Below, piece by piece: positions 7,856 through 14,570 of a stretch of DNA of 15,730 nucleotides (its first letter is position 1; every line of letters begins with the position of its first letter). The stretch lies in the NCBI GenBank assembly GCA_902765975.1, contig CACXBO010000071.1, positions 1 to 15,730 of the forward strand, given 5' to 3'. The notes beneath the pieces were generated by a model, which ran no database searches, was not told where the DNA came from, and worked only from the letters and a program-made list of their open reading frames with translations. The DNA is from Oscillospiraceae bacterium. GTDB taxonomy: Bacteria; Bacillota; Clostridia; Oscillospirales; Oscillospiraceae. Both the position numbers and the translations under genes were made by a program.

Positions 7856-7927
7856 CTATTTTGTGCTTTTTCTCAATTGCACTTTCCCGGCACAAATTTC
7901 CGCACCGTTTCTCTGCTATTATTCTGT

Positions 7928-7956
7928 TTGCTTTTTATTTCGTATTGGTATATAAT
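7928..7956 (+). promoter_or_regulatory. Promoter of the histidinol-phosphatase gene
   Basis: -35 TTGCTT (7928-7933), 17-base spacer, perfect -10 TATAAT (7951-7956), 26 bases before the ATG, with GGAGG correctly placed. It is divergent from the adhE promoter. Confidence 0.7.
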
Positions 7957-7982
7957 TATCGGTAACGAATGGAGGTCAAATA

Positions 7983-8753
7983 ATGACAGCGAATTACCAC
8001 ACCCACACTCCCCGCTGCGGTCACGCCGTAGGCTCGGAGCGTGAATACATCGAGCGGGCTATTGAAGGCGGGATAAAAACTCTCGGCTTCTCCGATCACG
8101 CTCCTTACAGTTTCGACAAGCCCGGCAAATATCCGAACGTAAGAATGGAGCCAAGCGAGCTTCCCGGATACGCCGAAACGCTCTTTTCTCTCAGAAACGA
8201 ATACAGAGACAGGCTCTCACTGCATCTCGGCGTAGAGGCGGAGTTTTATCCCAAGTACTTTTATGCACTCATAAACGATCTCAGAAGCTGCGGGGTCGAA
8301 TACATGATACTCGGTCAGCATTTTCTCGGAAACGAGATCGGAGAGCCGGGCTCGATGGCGGCGACCTGCGATCCCTCCGTGCTTGACAGGTACGTATCCC
8401 AGGTTATGGAAGGGCTTGAGACCGGTCTGTTCACTTACCTCGCGCACCCCGACGTTCTGCGGTTTGAGGGCGATCCTCACGAATACGACCGCTTATACAG
8501 GAAGCTCTGCGTCAGAGCCCGCGAGCTGAACGTGCCGCTGGAGATAAACCTTCTCGGAATCAAAAACGGTAGGCACTATCCGAACGAGGCTTTCTGGAGG
8601 ATCGCCGGCGAGGAGGGCAACACCGTCATCCTCGGCTCCGACGCGCACCGCCCGGAGGATACCTGGATGCCGGAAATAGAGCTGCGCGCTCTCAGTCTCG
8701 TTGAAAAGTATTCTCTGCATCTTATCGACGATATTAAACTCAGGCAAATCTAA
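7983..8753 (+). CDS. hisK: Histidinol-phosphatase, PHP (HisK) type
   Basis: 256-residue PHP-domain phosphoesterase, most like HisK histidinol-phosphatase, which removes phosphate from L-histidinol phosphate in histidine synthesis. PHP metal-binding motifs are in order: NYHTHTPRCGHA (H6, H8), GFSDHAP (D38, H39), GVEAEFYP (E85), ILGQHFL (H113), YLAHPDVL (H155) and ILGSDAHRPED near the C terminus. A GGAGG site lies upstream of the ATG. The gene stands alone between its own promoter and terminator and is not in a histidine operon, which is common for HisK in Firmicutes; related PHP enzymes with other phosphate substrates cannot be excluded by motif alone. Confidence 0.88.
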   Translation: MTANYHTHTPRCGHAVGSEREYIERAIEGGIKTLGFSDHAPYSFDKPGKYPNVRMEPSELPGYAETLFSLRNEYRDRLSLHLGVEAEFYPKYFYALINDLRSCGVEYMILGQHFLGNEIGEPGSMAATCDPSVLDRYVSQVMEGLETGLFTYLAHPDVLRFEGDPHEYDRLYRKLCVRARELNVPLEINLLGIKNGRHYPNEAFWRIAGEEGNTVILGSDAHRPEDTWMPEIELRALSLVEKYSLHLIDDIKLRQI

Positions 8754-8768
8754 GCCTGAGTTTTTTTT
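8736..8768 (+). terminator. Rho-independent terminator after hisK
   Basis: Ten-base-pair stem (AAACTCAGGC at 8736-8745 with GCCTGAGTTT at 8754-8763), eight-base loop containing the stop codon of the gene, then continuous T to 8768. The 5' arm lies inside the last codons of the gene. Confidence 0.93.
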
Positions 8769-8837
8769 GCGCTTTTTATACAAAAAAAGAGGCTGTATTT
8801 CGGCGTTATGCTCCCCGGTCAAATTGCCGCAAAACTA

Positions 8838-8866
8838 TTGTATTTGCGCCTTTTTTATTGTATTCT
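8838..8866 (+). promoter_or_regulatory. Weak candidate promoter for the nucleotidase gene
   Basis: TTGTAT (8838-8843), 17-base spacer, TATTCT (8861-8866), 44 bases before the ATG. Matches are poor (3/6 and 4/6), but a terminator precedes the region and no better candidate is seen between 8769 and 8910. Confidence 0.3.
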
Positions 8867-8910
8867 TTTTCTGGGGGTTTTCCCAATAATTAACAAACGG
8901 AGGGAACAAT

Positions 8911-10992
8911 ATGAGAATCACCAAAAAACTTCTTGCGATCATTCTGGCACTATGTATGCTCTTCTCTCTCGGTTTTGCTGCAGTCGCCGATGAAATGCTG
9001 ATCTCACCTGCGCCCGGGCAGGAGGACCTAACCGGCAAAACCGTGATACTTCACTCAAACGACGTTCACGGACAGATAGACGGCTACGCTTACATTACCG
9101 CACTGAAGGCCTCATATGAGGAGAAGGGCGCGGAAGTCATCCTCGTCGACGCAGGCGATTTCAGCCAGGGCACGACATACGTCAGCGTTTCCAAGGGAGC
9201 GACAGCTGTTGAAATGCTTAACGCAGCCGGTTACGACTTCGTTACCCTCGGCAACCACGAATTCGATTTCGGCTATGAACAGCTCAAAATGAATTTGGCA
9301 AACGCAAACTTCAAAGTGCTCTGCGCCAACATATTTGAGAACGGAAAGCCAATCTTTGACGCTTCCGCAGTTTACACCACCAAGTCCGGCGTCAAAATAG
9401 GCTTCTTCGGCATGGATACTCCTGAAACCCAGACGAAGGTCAATCCCGGACTCATTAGGACCCTGAGCTTCGAGAGCGGCGACGATTTTTCAAAGTCTGC
9501 CTCCGATGCTGTTAGGAATCTGCGGAGCGACGGGGCCGATCTTGTCATCGGCATCGTGCATCTCGGAGTCGACGAGGAATCCCTCGCCAACGGCTACGGC
9601 TCCACAGATCTGTTTGAAAAAGTCGAGGGCATAAACATGCTCATCGACGGTCACTCCCACACTGTTATGGAGTCCGGCGAAAACGGCGAGCCCATCCAGT
9701 CCACCGGAACGAAATTTGCCAACATCGGCGTTATCGTTATAGACGACGCATCAAAAAAAATAGTTGACAACTACCTTGTCTCCACCGAAGGTCTTCCAAA
9801 GGACGAAGAGGTCGACGGCAAGGCGCAGGAGATAATAAAGACCGTTGACGAGCAGTTCAGCGCGGTATTTGCAACGACAGAGGTACGTTTGAACGGCGAC
9901 AAGGCGCCCGGCAACCGTACCGAGGAGACCAATCTCGGCGATCTTATCACCGACGCTATGCTGTGGAGCGTAATCAGGTCCGAGGGCTCAGTAAATGTCG
10001 ATGACGACCGCGTCGTCTGCATTACGAACGGCGGCGGGATCAGAGCCACGATCGACGTCGGCGACGTCACGATGAAGGATATCAACACCGTGCTTCCGTT
10101 CGGAAACACCGTCGCGGTTATTTATGTCACCGGCGCAGAGCTTCTCGAGGCCCTCGAGGCTTCAACCTTCTGCACTCCCAGCGCTGTCGGCGGTTACCCA
10201 CAGACTGCGGGAATTGAGTTCAGTCTGAAGACCTTTAAGGCCTATGCCGCCAACGAGGAGCCGTATCCCGGTTCCACGTATCACGGACCGTCCGCAATAA
10301 AGCGCGTTTCCGTAACCGCGATAAACGGCAAAAAATTCTCAAAGACAGAAACCTACGCTGTCGTCACCAACAACTTCTGCGCCGCCGGAGGCGACACATA
10401 CTACGCATTCCAGGCAGCCTACGACCGCGGCGACGGCTTCGATACCGGTATCCCGATGGATCAAGCCGTTATAGACTACATCACCGAGGTCCTCGGCGGC
10501 AAGATCACCGCGGAGAAATACGGAAAGGTACGCGGAGATCAGACCGTTATCGACGCGAACAATCCGGAAGTACGCCTCACCTCCCAGACTCTCTGCATCG
10601 ACGGAGTGAAGCAGGAAAAGCTTGAGATATACAACATCAACGGCGAGAACTACTTCAAGATCCGCGATCTCGCGGCTCTGCTTACCGCGACCGACGCAAA
10701 ATTCAACGTAGACTACGACACTGAGACCCGTACTATCGTCCTGACTACCGGCGAGGCATACGAGGCTCGCTCCGGCGACCTTGCAACCGAGTTTACCAAC
10801 AAAGCCGCAAGCTGCATTAAGAGCAGCAAGGCCGTGACGATAAACGGAGAGGCAGTCGAACTAACGACCTACGCCTTCGGCAACAAAAACTTCTTCCGTC
10901 TCAAGAGCCTTGCCGAAGCTCTCGGCTTCACCGCCGAATACGACAAGGAAACGAGGACCGTGCTCGTAACGACGGCATCCGCCGCCCAATAA
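8911..10992 (+). CDS. Secreted 5'-nucleotidase/2',3'-cyclic phosphodiesterase family protein with C-terminal stalk repeats
   Basis: 693-residue exported metallophosphoesterase of the UshA/YfkN type, which hydrolyses extracellular nucleotides. A Sec signal peptide (KK, hydrophobic core, AVA then DE, predicted cleavage after residue 26) is followed by the metallophosphoesterase domain: HSNDVHGQ (D51, H53), DAGDFSQG (D83), LGNHEFDFG (N115, H116), IGIVHLG and DGHSHT. The 5'-nucleotidase C-terminal domain follows with NLGDLITDAM, NGGGIRA and the substrate-loop-like FCAAGGDTYYAF. The last ~130 residues hold two copper amine oxidase N-like 'stalk' units (INGENYFKIRDLAALL then RTIVLTT; AFGNKNFFRLKSLAEALGF then RTVLVTT). 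No LPXTG motif or SLH domain is seen, so any wall attachment would have to be non-covalent. GGAGGG precedes the ATG by seven bases. Confidence 0.93.
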   Translation: MRITKKLLAIILALCMLFSLGFAAVADEMLISPAPGQEDLTGKTVILHSNDVHGQIDGYAYITALKASYEEKGAEVILVDAGDFSQGTTYVSVSKGATAVEMLNAAGYDFVTLGNHEFDFGYEQLKMNLANANFKVLCANIFENGKPIFDASAVYTTKSGVKIGFFGMDTPETQTKVNPGLIRTLSFESGDDFSKSASDAVRNLRSDGADLVIGIVHLGVDEESLANGYGSTDLFEKVEGINMLIDGHSHTVMESGENGEPIQSTGTKFANIGVIVIDDASKKIVDNYLVSTEGLPKDEEVDGKAQEIIKTVDEQFSAVFATTEVRLNGDKAPGNRTEETNLGDLITDAMLWSVIRSEGSVNVDDDRVVCITNGGGIRATIDVGDVTMKDINTVLPFGNTVAVIYVTGAELLEALEASTFCTPSAVGGYPQTAGIEFSLKTFKAYAANEEPYPGSTYHGPSAIKRVSVTAINGKKFSKTETYAVVTNNFCAAGGDTYYAFQAAYDRGDGFDTGIPMDQAVIDYITEVLGGKITAEKYGKVRGDQTVIDANNPEVRLTSQTLCIDGVKQEKLEIYNINGENYFKIRDLAALLTATDAKFNVDYDTETRTIVLTTGEAYEARSGDLATEFTNKAASCIKSSKAVTINGEAVELTTYAFGNKNFFRLKSLAEALGFTAEYDKETRTVLVTTASAAQ

Positions 10993-11009
10993 GCCAAACT
11001 GCAGACCGA

Positions 11010-11045
11010 CGCCCCGTCCGAGATAATGCGGACGGGGCGGTTTTT
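11010..11045 (+). terminator. Rho-independent terminator after the nucleotidase gene
   Basis: GC-rich stem of 10-11 base pairs (GCCCCGTCCG at 11011-11020 with 11029-11038), eight-base loop, then GG and five T. It lies between two convergent genes; read on the minus strand it lacks a T run, so it probably serves only the plus-strand gene. Confidence 0.9.
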
Positions 11046-12438
11046 ATTCGGTTTTATTATGGAAAAGCGTTGAAAAGCCCTCCGGTAAAGAGGTAAAACG
11101 CAGCAGGTAATTTCCGTCTCGTTTCACGAGCACCTTTGCAAAGATATCTGATACGCCGCCAGCCTCCATTTCAAGGTTTCCGTAAAGTTCAAGCTCCTTT
11201 TCGGTCACGATGACTGCCCCGGTCGCGGAGATTGCCGTAAAGCGGAACGGGTAGCTATCCGCTCCGATCTGCTTCTCGCTTATTACGTAAAAGCTTCCGT
11301 CAACGGGTCTTTCGAGCCTGACGGGCTCATCCTCTTCAAAGCCCAGACTCACGTCTCCTATCCCGGCTACCGATACGAGATCGATAGGCTCCGTTAACCC
11401 CTTGGGAAGCACGGTCCTGATCTCTCTTATCTCAACGGGCTCTGTCACTTCTGCCCGCGTTTCGGGTGAAATAAGTATCTCGCCTCCGACGGTATAGCTC
11501 TCTATCCGCCCTGCAAGGTTTACGTTCATTCCGACCACGCCGTATTTTGTTCGCTTCTCCGAGCCGATATTCCCGACTATCATATCGCCGGTGTTTATTC
11601 CGACGCCCATCTCAAGCCTCGGATAGCCTCGTTTCAAGTTCCACTCATTCACTTCCGCCATCCTGCACTGCATCTCTGCGGCTGCGCGTACTGCATTCTG
11701 CGCATGCGCCTCCGACGGATTCGGAGCGCCGAATATCGCCATAATGCCGTCTCCGATAAACTCGATGATCGTGCCGTCGTTTTTCTGTATTATCTCCGTC
11801 ATCTCTCCGAGGTAGTGATTCAGCATCTCTATAAGGCTTTGAGCGTTCATACGTTCGCTGAGAGCAGTAAATCCCCTGACGTCGCTCATCAGAACAGATA
11901 GTCTCCGCTTTCTGCCTCCGAGAGCTAATCCGTCCGGAGTTTCAAGGAGCTGGCTCACTATATCGTCTGAAAGGAATCGACCGAAGGTCTCGCTCAGGAG
12001 CCGGTTTCTCATTTCAAGCCTATCATTGAGCGCCTGTATCCGTCTCATTGCCTTTACCGCGTCGCGCAGCTCAGAAAGCTCGCTGATATCGCGGAACGCC
12101 GCTATAACTCCTATCCGCTCCTCCCCGTTATTAAGAAAAGAAGTCGTTACATGTAGCTGCTTCACCTTTTCTCCGCAATAATAGCATACAATATTCTCAT
12201 GCAGCTCCGCCTTGTCGTATATCGCCTCGAGCACGGTCTGGTTGAAAGCATCGTTTTCCTCTCTTCCGAAGAATACCTCGGCGAATCTCCTGCCCGTCAG
12301 CTCGGCTGAGGTATAGCCGAGAATAAGCGACGCCGCCGGGTTCACGTAACCTATAACTCCGTCGAGTCCTACGGTCATCACTCCCTCGGAAAGATCGCGG
12401 ATAAGGCTTTCAAATATCAGCTCCCTGTTCTCTTTCAT
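11044..12438 (-). CDS. PAS-domain class III nucleotide cyclase, predicted guanylate cyclase
   Basis: 464-residue cytosolic protein; no membrane segment seen. Order: PAS domain (about 5-118, GVIGYVNPAASLILGYTS to AAFRDISE), signalling coiled coil (about 118-155), class III cyclase domain (about 176-330), C-terminal ~85-residue beta-rich region. Catalytic residues are intact: metal Asp D186 (SVLMSDVRGF) and D230 (FIGDGIMAIFG), 44 residues apart as in characterised cyclases, and N307/R311 (VNLAGR). The purine-selecting positions are E226, where adenylate cyclases have Lys, and G300, where class IIIb adenylate cyclases have Thr. Glu at the first position is the guanylate-cyclase pattern, so cGMP synthesis is inferred; the cyclase fold is certain, the product is not. 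I chose the ATG at 12438 (GGAGA eight bases upstream) over one 24 bases earlier. It lies just downstream of a hairpin and two cyclic-nucleotide-binding-domain genes. Confidence 0.92.
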   Translation of the reverse strand: MKENRELIFESLIRDLSEGVMTVGLDGVIGYVNPAASLILGYTSAELTGRRFAEVFFGREENDAFNQTVLEAIYDKAELHENIVCYYCGEKVKQLHVTTSFLNNGEERIGVIAAFRDISELSELRDAVKAMRRIQALNDRLEMRNRLLSETFGRFLSDDIVSQLLETPDGLALGGRKRRLSVLMSDVRGFTALSERMNAQSLIEMLNHYLGEMTEIIQKNDGTIIEFIGDGIMAIFGAPNPSEAHAQNAVRAAAEMQCRMAEVNEWNLKRGYPRLEMGVGINTGDMIVGNIGSEKRTKYGVVGMNVNLAGRIESYTVGGEILISPETRAEVTEPVEIREIRTVLPKGLTEPIDLVSVAGIGDVSLGFEEDEPVRLERPVDGSFYVISEKQIGADSYPFRFTAISATGAVIVTEKELELYGNLEMEAGGVSDIFAKVLVKRDGNYLLRFTSLPEGFSTLFHNKTE

Positions 12439-12464
12439 TACTGTCTCTCCGTTCTGTTGCATTC

Positions 12465-12490
12465 AAAAAACGGGGGCGACCTGCGCCCCC
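12465..12490 (-). terminator. Hairpin terminator/attenuator between the CNBD genes and the cyclase
   Basis: On the minus strand a seven-base-pair GC stem (GGGGGCG with CGCCCCC, 12490-12484 and 12478-12472) with a five-base loop is followed by GTTTTTT. It begins 20 bases after the stop of the second CNBD gene and ends only 26 bases before the cyclase ATG. Either it sets a lower cyclase level by partial termination, or the cyclase has its own promoter hidden in the upstream gene. Confidence 0.8.
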
Positions 12491-12510
12491 AACGATTATT
12501 CGGTAATAAA

Positions 12511-12978
12511 TCAGTTACGTCTGAGCCTCTTGTACTCGCTGAAGAAGTGCTTTATCCTTGCAAGGAGTCCGTCGCTCTTCTCCTCTCCGTTCTTCTCCGC
12601 CATGTCCGCCTCGGAAACGGTGCGGCATACCTCTTCGTAGTCCTTTGTTACCTCGCGGAGCCTTGCGCTGAGCTGCTTCATAACTGCAAGCATCACCTCC
12701 GGCTTGTCCTTCAGATGATGAGAGAGCTCATACTCTGCGATCTCCGCTACCTCCGTCCCGTCGTCAAGAGCTATTGCAGTCGCACTGCGGGGATAGCACT
12801 CGATAACTCCCAGCTCTCCGAAGTAAGCTCCGTCCTTAAGGATCGTGAGCTGCTTCTCATCGGAAGCTCCGTAGTCTGCATAGATACCGACGGAGCCCTT
12901 TACTATCTGATACATAACGGAGGAGTAATCGCCCTGACGGAATATGATCTCGTCTTTATTGTACGTCCTTGTATACAT
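12511..12978 (-). CDS. Stand-alone cyclic-nucleotide-binding-domain protein (CNBD A)
   Basis: 155-residue protein made almost only of a CRP-type cNMP-binding beta-roll (about 5-110). The ligand pocket looks intact: FRQGD and an acidic turn early, then the phosphate-binding cassette YFGELGVIECYPRSATA with E55 (ribose), R64 (phosphate) and S65. After the roll come a helix (LKDKPEVMLAVMKQLSARLREV, residues ~89-110), a charged linker and a basic C-terminal helix (ARIKHFFSEYKRLRRN). There is no helix-turn-helix, kinase or channel domain, so it is not a CRP/FNR transcription factor in the usual sense. AGGAGG lies six bases before the ATG, and its paralog ends 14 bases upstream. A plausible receptor for the product of the downstream cyclase; its output partner is not visible. 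Confidence 0.88.
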   Translation of the reverse strand: MYTRTYNKDEIIFRQGDYSSVMYQIVKGSVGIYADYGASDEKQLTILKDGAYFGELGVIECYPRSATAIALDDGTEVAEIAEYELSHHLKDKPEVMLAVMKQLSARLREVTKDYEEVCRTVSEADMAEKNGEEKSDGLLARIKHFFSEYKRLRRN

Positions 12979-12992
12979 ACCGCGCCTCCTCC

Positions 12993-13469
12993 TTAAACGG
13001 TGTAAAAGAAATCGTTGCCCTGAGCAGTCGAAACTATGCGGGCTATGCTTCTGTCAAGATCCGGATCGCGGTCTCTGCCCGCCTCTTCGGCTTCGACAGT
13101 CTCATAAACTGTACGGCATGCGTCAAGATATTCCCGCGACCTGTTGCGAAGCTTATGGCAGAGCTTCTGCATAATAACGAATACCTTCGTCGGGCGGTCT
13201 TTGAGGAACGCCTCAAAATCTGCTTCGCGTATCTCCTGAAGCTGCGTTTCGTCCTGAAGGACTACAGCCGTTGCCGAACGTGGAGCGTGGTCAAGCATTC
13301 CCATCTCTCCGAAAAAGTCGTCGGTATTGAGAGTAGCGAGTTTCTTCTCGTTGGGAGTTCCGTATTCAACATAAATACCAATTCTGCCCCAGAAGATGTT
13401 ATACATTGAGTCGGCGCTGTCTCCCTGGCGGAAGATAACGTCGCCTTTCTTATAAGTTTTGATCTCCAT
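12993..13469 (-). CDS. Stand-alone cyclic-nucleotide-binding-domain protein (CNBD B)
   Basis: 158-residue paralog of the downstream gene: by eye 52 of the first 121 residues match without gaps, including FRQGD, FFGEMG (E55), PRSATA (R64, S65) and the C-terminal YxxxCRTV helix. The cNMP-binding cassette is therefore preserved in both. The C-terminal tails differ: this one is acidic (EEAGRDRDPDLDRS) and ends NDFFYTV, whereas the other ends in a basic helix. No DNA-binding domain is present. I chose the ATG at 13469, with AGGAGG six bases upstream; the longer frame to 13541 would add a hydrophobic leader but starts upstream of the predicted promoter. First gene of the CNBD-CNBD-cyclase transcript. 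Confidence 0.88.
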   Translation of the reverse strand: MEIKTYKKGDVIFRQGDSADSMYNIFWGRIGIYVEYGTPNEKKLATLNTDDFFGEMGMLDHAPRSATAVVLQDETQLQEIREADFEAFLKDRPTKVFVIMQKLCHKLRNRSREYLDACRTVYETVEAEEAGRDRDPDLDRSIARIVSTAQGNDFFYTV

Positions 13470-13515
13470 GTCGTCCTCCTTTGATTGCGAGTTTTGAATA
13501 TAACCGATTAAAATA

Positions 13516-13545
13516 ATTATACTACAGATTACGAACAACAAGCAA
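13516..13545 (-). promoter_or_regulatory. Promoter of the CNBD-CNBD-cyclase transcript
   Basis: Minus-strand -35 TTGCTT (13545-13540), 18-base spacer, perfect -10 TATAAT (13521-13516), giving a leader of about 40 bases before the first CNBD gene. It is divergent from the radical SAM promoter about 66 bases away. Confidence 0.65.
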
Positions 13546-13611
13546 GTGCAGCCAAAGTATTTTTTTGTATTTTAACGTGATTAAGCCCGTCGCAAGACAG
13601 TCGGAAAAAAC

Positions 13612-13640
13612 TTGTCTCCCGATAAGCCGCATGATATAAT
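13612..13640 (+). promoter_or_regulatory. Promoter of the radical SAM-ldhA transcript
   Basis: -35 TTGTCT (13612-13617), 17-base spacer, perfect -10 TATAAT (13635-13640). A start about seven bases downstream (near 13647) would leave only about seven bases before the GTG at 13654. Confidence 0.65.
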
Positions 13641-13653
13641 ATAATAAAAGGCG

Positions 13654-14547
13654 GTGGAGCTTTTGAAATATGCGGGCGAAATTCTGCGTGAGGAGTACGG
13701 CGAAAAAGTATATAAGCTCAGCCTTTCGTCGGGCTGCACCTGCCCGAACAGGGACGGAAAGCTGTCTTGCGGAGGCTGCGCCTTCTGTTCTTCCGGCGGC
13801 TCAGGCGAATTTGCCGCCTCAGCCGCCGATCTCGACACGCAGTTAGCCCAGGCTAAAGCGCTTATCTCGCGAAAAACGGCGGCAAAGCTTTTTATCGCGT
13901 ACTTTCAGGCTTATACGAATACCTACGGAGACCTCGAAAGGCTTGAGAAGCTCTATACCGATACGGTATCCCGCCCCGAAATAGCGATTCTTTCGCTCGG
14001 AACGAGACCCGACTGTCTCGGTCCGGAGGTCATGGAGATGCTTGCGCGGCTTAAAAGCATCAAGCCGCTCTGGATAGAGCTCGGTCTCCAGACCGCCCGT
14101 GACGACGTTGCCGAGGCGATGAACAGAGGCTATCCTCTCTGTGTTTTTGAGGATTCCTACTCAAAGCTGAAGCGAGCCGGTATCTCGGTGATAATCCACC
14201 TTATCTTCGGACTTCCCGGTGAGACGAAAAGTGATATGCTCAATTCAGTCCGATATATCTCCTCGCTCTCCCCTCCGCCGGACGGGGTAAAGCTGCAAAT
14301 GCTGAATATACTCCGCGGCTCACGGCTCGGCGAGGAATACGAGCGCCGTCCTTTCCCACTCCTGTCGCGTGAGGAATACGCTCAAACGGTTGCCGAAGCG
14401 ATAGCTCTTCTGCCTCCGGAGACGGCTATACACCGTATGACGGGCGACGGACCGGCTTCACTTATAATCGCGCCCGATTGGGTCAGGGATAAGAAAAAAA
14501 CGCTCGGCGCAATTACGGAAATGCTTAAACAAAAGGGGCTCGTCTGA
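13654..14547 (+). CDS. Radical SAM protein, TIGR01212 (YhcC/YtqA-like) family
   Basis: 298-residue-class radical SAM enzyme (297 here). The 4Fe-4S/SAM motif is the spaced form of this family: C30-P-N-R-D-G then GGC42-A-F-C45. Family features follow: YFQAYTNTYG near 87-96, LSLGTRPDCL near 111, ELGLQTARDDV near 143, HLIFGLPGETKSDM near 174, GVKLQMLNILRGS near 200 and HRMTGDGP near 247. E. coli YhcC and B. subtilis YtqA are relatives of unestablished reaction. The start is uncertain: GTG at 13654 fits the conserved N terminus but has only AAGG-like pairing very close by; TTG at 13663 has GGAG three bases upstream. It is followed by ldhA after 23 bases with no terminator between them. Confidence 0.9.
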   Translation: MELLKYAGEILREEYGEKVYKLSLSSGCTCPNRDGKLSCGGCAFCSSGGSGEFAASAADLDTQLAQAKALISRKTAAKLFIAYFQAYTNTYGDLERLEKLYTDTVSRPEIAILSLGTRPDCLGPEVMEMLARLKSIKPLWIELGLQTARDDVAEAMNRGYPLCVFEDSYSKLKRAGISVIIHLIFGLPGETKSDMLNSVRYISSLSPPPDGVKLQMLNILRGSRLGEEYERRPFPLLSREEYAQTVAEAIALLPPETAIHRMTGDGPASLIIAPDWVRDKKKTLGAITEMLKQKGLV

Positions 14548-14570
14548 GTCCGCAAACAGGAGGATAAAAA

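Noticed and set aside
8911..10992. Idea that the nucleotidase degrades the cyclic nucleotide made by the neighbouring cyclase
   Set aside because: The enzyme is exported, the gene is convergent with its own terminator, and this family acts on 5'-nucleotides and 2',3'-cyclic forms, not on 3',5'-cyclic nucleotides.
12457..12996. 179-codon plus-strand frame opposite CNBD A
   Set aside because: It is antisense to a gene with a clear cNMP-binding domain and runs through the terminator hairpin.
12511..13469. Calling the two CNBD proteins CRP/FNR transcription factors
   Set aside because: Both end shortly after the beta-roll and C-helix; no helix-turn-helix sequence is present.
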